Positions 22,993 through 36,664 of a DNA stretch of 64,000 bases are shown piece after piece. The translations under genes were made by a program, and so were the position numbers. The stretch is from Holothuria scabra (lineage: Eukaryota > Echinodermata > Holothuroidea > Aspidochirotida > Holothuriidae), in the NCBI GenBank assembly GCA_037179385.1, contig CM074188.1, positions 17,811,318-17,875,317 of the forward strand, in the 5' to 3' direction. The notes below the pieces were generated by a model. It searched no databases, was not told the origin of the DNA, and saw only the letters and a list, made by a program, of their open reading frames with translations. Within the stretch, counting starts at the first letter, position 1. The number at the start of each line of letters is the position of its first letter.

Positions 22993-24658
22993 AACCAAAG
23001 TTAAAGAGTTGTGTGTAAGAAATATGTCCTTTCTTTGAAATTTTGATAACAATTAACTAATCTTTGTTGATTGAAGCATTGAGATAAGAATTTGTGGGAT
23101 TAAAGCCACATTACCGTCGTAAACGAACATTGTCTGAAAAGACTGTGTTCGGCTGTTTCTCCTTCTCTAACAACTCCCTGATCAAGTATATTAAAGTATT
23201 AAAGTTCCATCCTTTCTTCTCGTAAATCACAATATTGTTTTGTATAAACGGACCAGTTTACACAACTCTGGACCTGTGCACTCTAATAAGATAATGCACT
23301 TTTGGGGGTGAATTCTTTCCCACGATTCACTCGGGCTGCCTTCGTGTATCGTGTCTCTAACCGTGCATCTTGCCACATAATATACGGTCCACATTTGTGT
23401 CAAGGCCAGGAACAGTGCTCCAACTTGTAGTGTACTAGACTGTCTTGCCTTATAATTGGCCTCTTGATAGTTATGTAACATTATTTTTTATCCTCAAAAG
23501 TAAAAACAGATTTGGAGTAACTGCCTAATTTACCTTGAATGTACAACATTGAAATCATGAAATATTATAAAAGATTCTATGAAGAGAAATAAGGGGGCGA
23601 TGCGTACTGTTTAACAAGAAATTTCCTAACTGTCTAACGATAACCCTAATCCCTAACCCCTTTTCAACCCTAACAAAGACTACAATCGATACAATACAAT
23701 GGCAACAGCCAATCAAGAAACACCTTGTAAAACAGTGCCCATCTACCCGAAATAAGAGGGAAATTGTTATATTTAGCTGCTCTTTCAAAACAAGTCTAAG
23801 CGCCTGCTCTTGCCCTTTAACGTGTTTCTATTCATAAGGTTCGGAATGATACAATGATACAATTTTTCTAACCGGACTCACCATGGACATGCCATCTTTA
23901 TAACAAAAAAGAAATGTTTTCTTTTTAATCTAGAATGAAGTCCATGATATTTGTATTTATCAACCCCTTTTCAGCAACAAATTTATGCCAGTTTAGTGTT
24001 AGAGCGCCATCAGTTGGTCGGTTAAAAAGTTCATCGTCGTTCGGTCGTAGAACCTTATTTCTCTATATTATTTACAAGTCACGCACATTAGGGATATGAG
24101 TAGGCCTACTTGTTTGACTCACATGAAATTACTGACAAATTTAGGTTAATTACGAAATATACTGTCAGCTGTAAAATTTGTCCAAACTTAAATCGGATGT
24201 TTGGTTCATTACAACATAAATCCGGACAAATATTCTCAACATTTCAGGCTTCATTCGAATGACAAGCATTTGCTTCGTCATCCTGCATAGTTGGATAATG
24301 TAAACCCACAAAATGAGAAGAAGCGTCGGTTGTTTGGAGTTTTTAAACTCGGGTACTAGTTAAAAACGTGTTAAGTATTATGTTCCACTTTTCAATCGAG
24401 GGACGGTATGTGATATGTATTACCCGGAACATTAAACCCTCCGTGACAAATTCACACAGTTGAGTGGAAGTGATACAAAATATAGAAATGACTTAGCGTC
24501 TTCGTTCAGAACTAAAGCGGAAGTGACGTAAATCTAGACAATTGCAAATCTTCCGGTGGATGAAAAAATGAGGTTATCTCACCACCCCTGGATGTTAGAC
24601 TAAATAGGATACCTAACTGTCAATGGATTACGACTAAAGTGTACTTCTTCGAAGTTCA

Positions 24659-26054
24659 ATGTCCGAAGTTAAACCTTGTCATACTGAATAATACACTAAA
24701 GTTCTATGGCACGTCTAAATTTCCTACACCACCACCCCTTTCAAACTTCTTGTGAAAATTTTTTCCTCCTTTTGCAACCGAGTAACGGAAAAGTTTCCAA
24801 AATGAGTAAAATCCTAGGCCTGGTATGGTCACGGTGATGCTTCTTTAGCTTCTTTGTGTCCTGCAAACAGAAGAACTTGAGTACTGTGCGAACGACGACG
24901 GCATGCAGTGATTGCCTCAAGGCATGTTTCTGTGACGTTGCTAAGATCCAGAGGGGGAATCCCCGAAAGTCCTAGGAATTACCAGAATGCAACACTGTAG
25001 GTTGGAGCTTTGAAAAAGAGCTTTGAACGATAACATCAAGATAACGTCACATTTTGCAATTCAAATGGTACTTATACTGTTTTTACTTTTAACAAAATTT
25101 GTCATGAACAGAGAAGGAAAATTTTGGAATGAATTTGTTGCACGAGAAAACTTCAAATGTATGCAGTCATCGAGTTACGAATTTTTAAAGGGCTTAGATT
25201 TGTGGATGGACGTCAAGTGGGGCGACTTTACGTTTGGCATATTTAACCTAGTAGTGCAAATTACATTAAAAAAATCCTCCCCTAAGTCTGCAAATTTGTA
25301 TTTATTTTTTGTAAGGATAGATGTATTTCATAATTTATCACGTAAACTCTTAAAACAACGGGGTTAAATTTAACCAGGATCGGTGTTCAATTTACTCGAA
25401 CAGAATACTAGTTAGATTTTAATGCAAATCTGGTTAAATTAACACAAATTCTGATTAAAGTAACTGAGTTAGAGAATTAGGAAACTTAACCAGTGTTGTG
25501 TTGGAGTAAATAGAAACCGATCCTGGTTAACTTTAACCCCAGGGTTTCAAGGGTGTAGATTGTCTTCCAACATTATTTTGAAGTTTTTTTTTTTATTTTC
25601 ATGTTGGAGAACGATATAGCTAGAGACTTGCCTCGTATATAAAATTCGTATGATCAGATGATAGAGGATAGAATCGAACCACGCTTAACTTATCGTATGT
25701 GACACTGTGTCAGTACAATTCTACTCTGAATACAAACGAACACTGATCACTGAAATTTTCGGTTTCAATTTGAAGGGGGGGGGGGATGGCATATGTTATA
25801 ATATACACAAAAGTAAGGGAGAATTTCGAAATTAGTAGACATCTTCAGGCCCGGAACGCCTCGAAAGGGAGGCTGAAAGCCTATTTGAATATTCGCTAGA
25901 TAAACGTGCTAATTTCCGAGTACATGCTGAAGGGGGAGGGCGGAAATCCTCTTTCCCGTGAATCCGCCTTCCCTTGAATCCGCGCCTGATTTCCTTCGGT
26001 AGTCACTTCAGCAATCTGGCAACCCTGGTGAACATTCATAAACTTCATGACGGA
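24659..26054 (+). repeat. 1.4-kb tandem duplication, unit 1
   Basis: It begins ATGTCCGAAGTTAAACCTTG and ends AACTTCATGACGGA. The whole unit recurs immediately downstream, offset by 1396-1398 bases, with only a handful of differences noted by eye. An open frame near 25023-25367 lacks an ATG start and is shifted in unit 2, so it is not called a gene. Confidence 0.9.
25360..25540. mobile_element. MITE with GGGGTTAAATTTAACCAGGA inverted ends
   Basis: The left arm GGGGTTAAATTTAACCAGGA (then TCGGT) pairs with a right arm ACCGATCCTGGTTAACTTTA (then ACCCC). Similarity continues inward past 40 bases. The copy at 26757-26937 arose by the tandem duplication. Confidence 0.7.
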
Positions 26055-27452
26055 ATGTCCGAAGTTAAACCTTGTCATACTGAATAATACACTAAAGTTC
26101 TATGGCACGTCTAAATTTCCTACACCACCACCCCTTTCAAACTTCTTGTGAAAATTTTTTCCTCCTTTTGCAACCGAGTAACGGAAAAGTTTCCAAAATG
26201 AGTAAAATCCTAGGCCTGGTATGGTCACGGTGATGCTTCTTTAGCTTCTTTGTGTCCTGCAAACAGAAGAACTTGAGTACTGTGCGAACGACGACGGCAT
26301 GCAGTGATTGCCTCAAGGCATGTTTCTGTGACGTTGCTAAGATCCAGAGGGGGAATCCCCGAAAGTCCTAGGAATTACCAGAATGCAACACTGTAGGTTG
26401 GAGCTTTGAAAAAGAGCTTTGAACGATAACATCAAGATAACGTCACATTTTGCAATTCAAATGGTACTTATACTGTTTTTACTTTTAACAAAATTTGTCA
26501 TGAACAGAGAAGGAAAATTTTGGAATGAATTTGTTGCACGAGAAAACTTCAAATGTATGCAGTCATCGAGTTACGAATTTTTAAAGGGCTTAGATTTGTG
26601 GATGGACGTCAAGTGGGGCAACTTTACGTTTGGCATATTTAACCTAGTAGTGCAAATTACATTAAAAAAATCCTCCCCTAAGTCTGCAAATTTGTATTTA
26701 TTTTTTTGTAAGGATAGATGTATTTCATAATTTATCACGTAAACTCTTAAAACAACGGGGTTAAATTTAACCAGGATCGGTGTTCAATTTACTCGAACAG
26801 AATACTAGTTAGATTTTAATGCAAATCTGGTTAAATTAACACAAATTCTGATTAAAGTAACTGAGTTAGAGAATTAGGAAACTTCACCAGTGTTGTGTTG
26901 GAGTAAATAGAAACCGATCCTGGTTAACTTTAACCCCAGGGTTTCAAGGGTGTAGATTGTCTTCCAACATTATTTTGAAGTTTTTTTTTTTTATTTTCAT
27001 GTTGGAGAACGATATAGCTAGAGACTTGCCTCGTATATAAAATTCGTATGATCAGATGATAGAGGATAGAATCGAACCACGCTTAACTTATCGTATGTGA
27101 CACTGTGTCAGTACAATTCTACTCTGAATACAAACGAACACTGATCACTGAAATTTTCGGTTTCAATTTGAAGGGGGGGGGGGATGGCATATGTTATAAT
27201 ATACACAAAAGTAAGGGAGAATTTCGAAATTAGTAGACATCTTCAGGCCCGGAACGCCTCGAAAGGGAGGCTGAAAGCCTATTTGAATATTCGCTAGATA
27301 AACGTGCTAATTTCCGAGTACATGCTGAAGGGGGAGGGCGGAAATCCTCTTTCCCGTGAATCCGCCTTCCCTTGAATCCGCGCCTGATTTCCTTCGGTAG
27401 TCACTTCAGCAATCTGGCAACCCTGGTGAACATTCATAAACTTCATGACGGA
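26055..27452 (+). repeat. 1.4-kb tandem duplication, unit 2
   Basis: This is a near-identical copy of 24659-26054. Differences seen are GGCGAC to GGCAAC, AACTTAACC to AACTTCACC, and one-base changes in T runs. It ends at CTTCATGACGGA, after which the sequence becomes unique. Confidence 0.9.
26757..26937. mobile_element. MITE, duplicated copy
   Basis: It is the same inverted-repeat element as 25360-25540, carried along in unit 2 of the tandem duplication. Confidence 0.7.
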
Positions 27453-27869
27453 AATGTACACGAGCGAACGCGTGCAGTAGATAAATATCAGTTACAATTA
27501 CAAATACAAGTAATTTGCTATTTGAAAAAGGGACTATTGAAGACGACTTGACAAATAAGATTTCCATGAACAAAACATAGTTGTAAAAGATAAGACGACG
27601 TCAGTGCGAAAAAAATCAGATCTGCTTGATGAAACAGGGATCAAAATGTAAGCAGAATGTACCAATTTTATCACATTTTTGTTAAGAGAGAAACCTACAT
27701 GCAGTCTCTGAATGTCTATTTTAAGTTAATGTTTTACCCATGTATTCCGCCGAAAAACATTTCTCATCATAAAACTCCCACTGCCAATTTTGAATGAGAC
27801 AGCTGTCTGAAAACTCCTACAGAAGTAGGACAGGGGTGAAAACAACGATTGACACGCTCTGAAAACACC

Positions 27870-27935
27870 GGGGATAAATTTAACCAGGATTGTGTTGGAG
27901 TACATAGAACTACGACCCTAGTTAAATTTAACCCA
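27870..27935. mobile_element. Deleted relative of the GGGGTTAAATTTAACC element
   Basis: It reads GGGGATAAATTTAACCAGGA, then TTGTGTTGGAGTACATAGAA, and closes with CCCTAGTTAAATTTAACCC. Both arms are kept but the middle is lost. Confidence 0.5.
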
Positions 27936-28288
27936 GGTTACACGTGCTATTTACGGAATGAAATAAAAGATATGACTCATAAAGTGGTATATTGCGGGTA
28001 AAAACTGAGATTGCCATTTCCAGGTGCTTACTTAAGAGGCTGGAAAGTGCATTTTTCGTTGATTTATGCAGTTTGGGGTCCGAAATAATCCCAGTGTCAT
28101 CCGAAGGTTGCGTTCCGCCGAAAAGATTTTTGTACAATTTTATGTATCTATTGCCACCGCCAGGGCCAAGGGGAATTTTGGAAGATCAGAAAAAATGCCG
28201 GCACGTGTTGCTACATTTAGGCAAAAGCATCCCATCTTTTTTTGTCTAGGGCTGTTAAAGTTGCAGAATTATATACACAAGGGAGAGC

Positions 28289-28551
28289 TTAAAGGTAAAG
28301 AGCAATACCCCCAAACTTACATTAAAGAAAAAGCTAAATAACTCAATTTTCATCTTATTTCTCTTGAAAGTATCTTTAACTACATTTTATGACTTTACTA
28401 TTGCATATTCAAGGTAAACCAAACAGTTATTTCTGGTAAATTTCACATTTGATGAGAAAAAACATTGTCACATGACTCCCCACGGCCAATCATGAAACTG
28501 GACAGTCTACTACACACTTATTCAATTGGGGTGACTGCTCCTGCCCTTTAA
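28289..28551. mobile_element. T2/Kolobok-like MITE, family A, copy 2
   Basis: It has the same length and order of words as the copy at 258-520, with inverted TTAAAGG-type ends and TTAA at both sides. Internal words shared include GACTTTACTATTGC and TATTCAAGGTAAAC. Confidence 0.75.
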
Positions 28552-30547
28552 AACAGTTTTGTATCAGGTGGGCCCGGAGAAACTCGGTAGAACTGGTCTG
28601 TATGTAATGGCGAAATTTGCCTCTTAAACCCTGATCAAGTGACACGTTATGGCACAGGTTAGGAAATTGAAAGTTTTCTGGAGAAGGTCTAAAGTCTCAA
28701 TCATCTTTACAGAAAGGTTGGGGAATTTTACACTTCCGAATAGGTCACAGGGTCAAATTTATCTTTACTCTGTTAACGTAGGCGTCCAGAAACATCTGCC
28801 TGCCCGGCGAACTTTTATTTCCCCAGTTGTGCATTGTCCTCAGTAACATTCACTAAATTTACGTCTGCAACGAACACTGAAGGTACACTTGAAACGCTTT
28901 TCAGTGGGTCTGCTGTTTATTTTTATACTTATTTGTCGACTGATCCATAAGCCTTCATTAAATGACTCGGTAAATCAGTTGTAGCTTGTCGCGCGACATA
29001 AAGTCCGATCTATTGGGTTTTTTATGAGGAAATATTGATATGTATCAGTCCTAAAAAGCGTCCCTTCATACGATAAGCAAATTTATATTTGAATTAAAAA
29101 TAAGTTGAGGTCAGTTGGTATTTTGGAAACAATATGCAATGATACTCATTCTGTGACGTCATATTAGTTCTAAGCCTCGATTGGTGTTCATACGTTGACC
29201 TAGCATAAATTAGTAGGGCTGTTGTTGTGAAATTTAGGTCCCATCCATTGAGGTGGTCAGAGAATGGACCACGGGGCGGGGGGGGGGGGGGGAGCATGCG
29301 GCATCCCAATCGAATTCACCTGAAAAAATAAGTCAAGTATTCCAAAGTTAGTTACTTGAATCACTTGGAAATAATTAAATAGACAAAATCATTTAAAAAC
29401 AATTTGATAATTGCCTTATTTTCCTAAGTTTGACAACGTTATTCCAATGTCAATAACTTCTGGTGAGTTGGTTGTCATACTCAGAGTAATCAATGCAGAG
29501 TAATATCAACATCCAAACTCGGACAGACCAAGTTCCTGTACCCCCGGAAAACGTCTTACTTCGCAACCACACCATATATGGTGATTCTTTGACCTGCCCA
29601 GCAATTTTTTTCATTAAAGTTAGCCTTAATGTTATACCTGATGGAATCTGAGGGTTTTTTTAGTATTCTTAAAACTTTGAAGGGGATAGTGTTTTCCTCC
29701 CTGTAGTCTACACCCACTTTTCGGAGAACAGGTCCTAGCTGTAGTCATCCCATCCCCAACCCACAAAACAAAACCCTTAAGTTATACGCGAAGGGTTAAA
29801 ATTTAAATGGGTTCGGTTACTCGTCCTATGCTTTCAAATACCGGCGTGGGAGGAGTTTAGCACTGGTTAACCGTCAAAGTCGCCGTCAGTCGTCTAGGAT
29901 AAATACTGAAGATCTTATCATCAATAGATTATTGTTCCATTAGCGTGTCTTTTTTGAGATGTGCTTCTATAAACGTATTTATAACGCTTATGTGGAATCG
30001 CGTGATGACATTTATAACGCGATCCTGCGGCTTTTAAAATAGTCAGATTATCTATTTAAATGGGATATATCGAGAAAGAATACCTGCCGAGAATGAAATA
30101 GATATATTTAGTGATAAGGCAACAAATCGTCAACACTCTGACAATACACAACATAGTCATACCTTATACTAATTCCAAATTGTGGTTGTTTTTATTCAAC
30201 AGGGGATCGTCGCTTTCAAATATGTTGACTTATATTAATGCAAAATTGCAAATAATTGCCAAAATGTCATATATATTTAATTCTGACTGAATAAATTTGT
30301 TTAATACCATAACAGCTGTGAGAACCTTTGTGAAACCATGATCACTATGGTTTCAATTTGCAGATTACTGAGATGACCGAACGATTAAAACATTTAAATT
30401 ACAATTTGGTAGCACACACGGGAAACTGTTCCTCCTTGCTCACCCTCTCCCCCTATCTAGCTCACTCTATGTTGTCTCTCTGAATCTGCCATAAAATATT
30501 GGTTATCATAACGTAAGTAGTTCATCTGTTTGGGCCAATTAAAATGT

Positions 30548-30847
30548 TTAAAGGCCCGGTTCTTTCACCCCAAACAGTACCAATTCTCCTAAACTTCTCA
30601 CTGAAGCCCCTCCCACAATTGTCTGAAATTCGTCCTCATCCAGATACAATCTCAGTTTATTGCTTCAAGGTGAGTATAGAAAAACTCAATTTATATAATC
30701 AAAACACTCTCAGTACTGTTCATGCTGTGTAATATAATCAATTTTGTAGTAGTCTACAGAAATTCTCGATTGGCACAGTTCTTTGATTGACAGTCAATTA
30801 AAAAGCAAAATACTGTTTCTTTTTCAAAAGTCATCCTGGCCCTCTAA
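30548..30847 (+). mobile_element. T2/Kolobok-like MITE, family B, copy 2 (rearranged 3' part)
   Basis: It starts TTAAAGGCCCGGTTCTTTCA and carries the family words CCCCAAACAGTACCAATTCT, CTCCCACAATTGTCTGAAAT and GTTCATGCTGTGTAATAT. The right end is decayed (GGCCCTCTAA instead of GGCCCTTTAA). Confidence 0.65.
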
Positions 30848-32248
30848 CAAGGGGTCGTTCGGCGAAACCCGACTTTGACCCTTCCGCCCAGCGTTGCACT
30901 TCTGCTACAGGCGGAGAGCGCGGAGCTCGAAACCGAGAGTAGCTACCCGATAATTCGGCTACAACAATGAGAGAACAATAGATTAAGGTCACGGGGTCAA
31001 TAGCCTACGGAAGCCAGTCCGGGACATGCTACGTCCGCTTTTCCGCCGACCCCGAAGCGCGTAAACATGCCCCGACATGTTCCTACTTTAAGTAGGGTAG
31101 GAGAAATGGAACTGTTTGCGGTTAAAGGATTTGATCTGCAACTGTTTCTTTCTCTCGTGACGTCACACCGACAGACATCTATCATTAATCGGACACTGGC
31201 GTAGTCCGGTAAATGCTATCTATCGGTGTAGACCGGCAGCTATATCCTGTAGGGGCTTTTAAAGGGTCAATTTTCTCAACCATAACTACACTTCTTTTAG
31301 GGGTGAAAGGAACTCTCAATTGGCTTATTTTTTTATTGAAAGCTAATTCCAATAATACAGAGTACCAAAGCATATATTACACAGCATGAACTGTACTGCG
31401 ATATTTTGATTATACACATTGAGCTTATCTTGTTCTCACAAGAAAATTTTTGACTTTGAAAATCCAATAGGTGGAGCATGTGCCACTTCCTGAAGCCACA
31501 CTTTGCAAATATGTGGGGGGATGCCTTTAACCGGGCCACTTTTTATTGGAGGAGTAAACCTAGAGCCTCTTAAATTCTCTGCCACTGCATGGATTCTTTA
31601 TTTTACTGGATAGACCTATTAATTACTCCGTGACTATAGCAATTAAACATTCATAAATGGTATTTCAACAGTATTAGGAACTGAAATTGCGAGATCGATT
31701 AAGTAACTAGTTTTTTGCAGACGTGGATGGTCAAAATTGCGAGACAATACGCCGTTCGTCAAGGGAAAATGGAAAGGTAGAAGTACATCTTAAAAGGGTG
31801 GTCCAGCACCAAATTTATGTTTGATATCTTAAAGAGGGACATATATCCTACGCAGCCTGTGAAATTTTCATTCATATATCTAAGGTTCTCGGGATATTAA
31901 AGGGACTTGCCAGAGGCAATTTTTTTTTTACTTTAAATTATGCAGATTTCCTTTCTTTAAGGAGCTGAAAACGTCATCTCAATGGCATATAGAGTTCAAA
32001 AAATACCTTTTTTCATAGTAACACGTTTTTTTCTTGAGGTGAGTGCTTTGCGGGAAATTGTTTTGCCATCGCGGCACAACTTGATTTTGCATTAAATTTA
32101 TGTAGGCCTACAATTTTCATACCAACGTGGCCGGGGCATATAAAGCAACAGTATACACAAAATTGCAACAGTATCAAATTTTAAATAAAAACAGAACATG
32201 TAACTATAAAGAAAATCAAATCGAACCTGAGGCAATCTTTATGTGTCT

Positions 32249-32288
32249 TTTTTGTTTGTTTGTTTGTTTGTTTGTTTGTTTGTTTTTT
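32249..32288. repeat. (TTTG)n microsatellite
   Basis: About ten TTTG units lie inside an AT-rich stretch. Confidence 0.9.
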
Positions 32289-34494
32289 GTTCTATCAGTT
32301 TTACAGCAATTTTTGCCATTGAACGTAAAAGAAAAGCAGCTCGTTCTAAGACGCTGGACAGAGAGGTAGTGCAGATGGGGAAGTTTTACAAAGAACTCAA
32401 CTAAGTAAATCTGGCCATGTGGTTTGAAGAGAATAAATCAGGTAGGTGTTATTAGATGTATCAATGAAAGATTAAACAACGATGAAACGTGCATCAACTC
32501 AAGATAACGCACGATCTGGAGGTAAATGCAACCAAGCAAGTAATCAAGTGATGCGGGAAGGTCGCAGCCCGAACCCCTCCAGCGATATAGCATTATTCTG
32601 ATCTATACGCAGAAGCAAAATTGTTTAACCTTGTTCTTTCATACACAACAACATTTTAAATTAAAAACATAAAAGTTGAAAAAAAAAATCGTTTGTAAAA
32701 AATCACATTTTTTAAAGAGCACTCAATAGATTGAATGGAGTAGCCCAAAATGAGCGCGTTATTAATACCGTGAGATTATCCCTGGATAACGCACGGTCCC
32801 ATGACCGTAATGGATTAGTAGAAGTTGGGGTTATTGTCATACATGTATGATTGAATATCTGTATTGGGTCTTTTAACTTTTGCAGTGTGTCTCAAGTCAA
32901 AATTTTCAAATATATACATGAATTTAACAATACAAATCCTATCTTCATAGGAAATTCTTTAGCAGATATAGGCCTATAAAACGTCGAAATTTATTTACTT
33001 AAAACAAACTAGTTCATTGCGCAATGATTTGTGACTTTTTTTGTTGTACAGCTCACGCTATCTTGGCTCAAGAATGTCCTACGATGATGGGAGTTGGACT
33101 ATCAGAATTAATTTTTATGCTGTGTAATATATATTATTAAATTTTTTGATTGGAGACAAATTTTAAGTAACTTTGCCCCTTGTAATAAGCCTTGATAGTA
33201 ACCTTTCACAACGAATTGAACTAACCTTTCGAGGCTACTCTGATTCCTCAATGTCGAAAAATTATTGCAAAGGCCCGCGAGAGTCAACAAGGCAGGAAGG
33301 TCCCCGGGATGCCTGGAAAAAAGATCCATTAGGAGTTAGTATCTTCATCTTGATAAGCTTGTGGCTTTGCTGTCTGAAATTGAGGAAGACAATGAAAATT
33401 GTTAGGGATAACTGTTTTAACCGCAATCAGTATCAGATTTTATAAAGCCACAGTGTGCAGGCATAGCATCAGTATGGCTGGGGGCGGTCTTATAGTTTTT
33501 ATTGACCACACTCCTTTTAAGTTACACTCCTTATAAACGATAAATGTACTGAAAAAAATCATGCCTGATATAATGTACAAATTATTGAAACCATTCCAAA
33601 ATGCATTTTGTTGAAAAATTTGTCAAGTAAGAGCTATTAATAAATTTAGCGCTCGATATCAAAAGGCAAAAATTCTAGACTGCTAACAACATTTTGCTAA
33701 CAACGCATTTACCGAAGGATTTGGACTAGATGATATCTCTTTCGGGAAAAAATGCCCGGGAATCTCCTCATCTGACATCACATTTTCAAAGATTCCCAGT
33801 CCGTATGATATGCTTATGCATAGAAAAGGTCCTCATGCGCACGACGGACACGAAAATAGATTGGATTTTATCATCTTCATTTTCTCTTTTTTCTTTTGTT
33901 GTTCATTGTTATGTAAAATTATTTGTAAATATTTTTTAAAGCAGTTGTAAAGCTCGTTAGCTCTTAAACCTCTTTGGAGGATGAAAAGAGAATAAACTGA
34001 AACTGAGGTATCACGTACAAATGGATGGGTATCTTTCTTCGTTTTCATGCCTAGCTTCATGCGGAACTGTACTAGATTCGTGTCTACGTCGTATAAAACA
34101 GCGGTTGTAATTTGAGAACTTGGGTTGGTCATGGGCAGAACAAAAAGTAAAAAGCTCTAAAGTCGGTCTAATCAGGAACTATAGAAAGCGTTATAGCTGA
34201 TTATCCCTAAATCCCTATTTAGACCCTCGTTGTGTGTTTTATAGCTCAGAATCGTAGCCAGAATTGTGTCATGGGGGGGGGGGGGGGCGACATGAGGAAA
34301 AGGTCTGAGAGGAGGGATAAAAATAGGCTAATTTAGGTGTTTTTGCAATCATTTTTTTCAAGGTTGGGTATTGAGGTTTTTTATCCCCCGACCCCCGTGG
34401 ATACGCCACTGCTACAGCAAATGCCCATTCGGTTTCTGTATTACGGTGGGTCTTGATGAGTTGACATGTATACGAAGAGCCTAATAGAATGCTC

Positions 34495-34752
34495 TCAAAG
34501 GTAAAGAGCAGTCCCCCCCCCCAAACTTATTTTGAAGAAAAAGCTCAATAACACAATTTTCCTCCTATTTCTCTTTAAAGTATCCTTTTACGACTTTACT
34601 ATTGTATATTCAAGGTAAACCATGCAGTTGTTTCCAGTAAATTTCACATTTGAAGAGAAAAAAATGTTGTCACAAGACTCCCAACAGCCAATCATGAAAC
34701 AGGACAGTCTACTATACTATTTCAAATTGGGATGAATGCTCTTGCCCTTTAA
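34495..34752. mobile_element. T2/Kolobok-like MITE, family A, copy 3
   Basis: This is the third copy of the family seen at 258-520. The left TTAA has decayed to TCAA and a C-run is expanded. The right end keeps CTCTTGCCCTTTAA. Confidence 0.7.
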
Positions 34753-34816
34753 CTTCAACCTCAACAGCCTGCAGTCGAATATGTTTTTGCTTATTATCAT
34801 CTCGTAAATATTTCAG

Positions 34817-34936
34817 GCTTCTGGAATCTCGGTACGGACAGCTTTAACTACTATGTAGGTGGAGTTTTCAATACAAGTTTTCAAGTCAACGTCCTTACTT
34901 ACATCGTCCCTGAGCCCAACGCACCTCACTTTCCAG
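34817..34936 (+). CDS. Possible internal exon, extracellular-like segment, unrecognised
   Basis: A pyrimidine-rich acceptor (ATTTCAG, ending 34816) and a GTAATT donor (starting 34937) bound 120 bases that read open in one frame as 39 full codons with split codons at both ends (phase 1-1). The translation begins FWNLGTDSFNYYVGG, continues with an NTS glycosylation site and FQVNVLTY, and ends PEPNAPHFP. The alternating hydrophobic pattern and symmetrical phase fit a module of a secreted or membrane protein. I could not assign a family and found no neighbouring exon on the plus strand that clearly joins it. It may be an isolated relic of a gene or a chance open segment. Confidence 0.3.
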
Positions 34937-36664
34937 GTAATTTTGCCACAACCTTGCGGAAGTTGAATACGTTATTATTCTGGAATGGGCCACTAACCAG
35001 CATTGACCAGCGTTCGTGTGTGGTCATTTATTGCCACAAAATCAAGCACGTATGAAATATCGTCGTGCAAAAATGATATGCAGACTGATGTTAATCTTTA
35101 GGTGTTATTTCACTCTTTTCTGACTTGATCATTCATTGAAAACTAATAAGTACTGCATCACCTGCTATCATATAATTTCTACTACTTGTCGAATTTGTGG
35201 GATAATTAATAGCTTACCTCCTAAGAAGGGACGAGACTGTAAACAGGAAAACACGGCTATTACGAAACACTATTTATCTATAATCAACAGCAGACATGGT
35301 ATAGTGATAGGCAGCAAAGTGTATTATATTTACCCTAAACGATGGAAAGTTGCGTTCGAAGAGGTATCCGTCACCCATAATGGATCCTTCCTTTATCACC
35401 GGAACATGCATGGTGGGGTAGTTAATTCCCGGCGAGGATGCCCCCCCCCCCCATCATTCATGAGCAATTTGGGGTGTGTTGAGTGGTGCAGATACAACAA
35501 CGGTTGCAGAAAACTACGGTACTCACTGTTACACTACTCATTCTATCATTCGGTTTAAAGGTTGAAGGAGTATTACTGGTTCGGTTTTTGTTTTCTGACG
35601 TATGCAGGGGGCAGTGGGCCATTCCCCCTCATGAAAATATTTTTTTAGGCTAAACAACGTACTTCAGTAACACAAATTTTACTTCAAAAAAGTAACTTTT
35701 GTGGTACCAAATTGCACGTAAGGACACCCATTTTCACAAAACTTTTCGAAGGGGGCGATTTCCTCCCCATGGCGTCCTTAAATACATATATTCGTCAATG
35801 TAAGGAAACCTTTTTTCCAAAATGTTCAAAGAGGCGCCCACCCCTTAGCCTCGTTCCCGGCCGCCATAGACATAGAAAACGGGGACAGGGGAGAGCAGGG
35901 TGTTCAGGTGTGGTTAGCAGTAGTTTGCCATTTCTCATGCAAAAGATGTAAGGAGTAAAATCATTTATAGATAAGATTATGTTTAATAACTTTCTGATCA
36001 CTTTGAAGTTTGCGAACTTATTTTGAAGTGAGTAATTTATTGCAGACGACTGGAAAAGATACAGCGACTCCTGAAATTGTACGTGTTATTCTGGAAAATG
36101 TTATTTTCGGACATCTGAGGGCCTTAGATTTCGACTTTAAAGCAAATTTTACTTCAGAGATGTAGTGTGCATGGAATTAAATTGCAAAATGGTGCATGAT
36201 TGTCGCCGTTGACAGGAATAGCCTTGAAAGTTTAATTGCGTTGGGTAATGGGGATAAAACTGAAAAGTGTATCTTAACATGGGCAACAAGACTCTTTGAA
36301 AAGGACAAAAATTTTCTAAGGGGAGGGGGACACCCCATCCACCTAGTTCCCTCCCGTAGGCCGGCGGTCACTCAACAAAATGCATGCCCCCTTCGGAGAA
36401 AATCTGAGTACGCGACTGTTTTAAACTAATAAACTAATTGTTTCTTAAGGAATTCTTTTAGTTCAGTGGAAGTTTCCATTTTATGTATATATTTTTATTT
36501 TATTTTTACTTATTTTTTTTTGAAGATGTGCTTGTGGCATGTCATTCTATGTTGACTGAATGGCGATCTGGAGTAAGCATACCAGGCACTCAGCCAGTAT
36601 AGGTGACCTACTAAAGCAGGCTCGGTTGTTTCACTTTCAGTCATTTTCCACGTTTTGAAAGCCT

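Larger units (their letters stand above)
27936..34816. other. No gene recognised; unique and repeat sequence
   Basis: Besides the MITEs listed, a G-run (29277-29292) and decayed TTAAAGGG-tipped fragments near 31259 and 31908 are visible. Short frames on both strands do not show coding character. Confidence 0.5.

Noticed and set aside
23640..23680. Telomere-like CCCTAA words (AACCCTAATCCCTAACCCC)
   Set aside because: There are only a few degenerate units, too short and isolated to call an interstitial telomeric repeat.
25023..25367. 114-codon frame with a matching frame in the duplicated unit at 26419
   Set aside because: It starts at TTG with no ATG at its head, shows no domain, and a one-base change in a T run shifts the frame in the second unit.
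35136..35558. 140-codon frame just after the possible exon at 34817
   Set aside because: It starts at TTG, runs through a poly-C tract, and has no recognisable domain.
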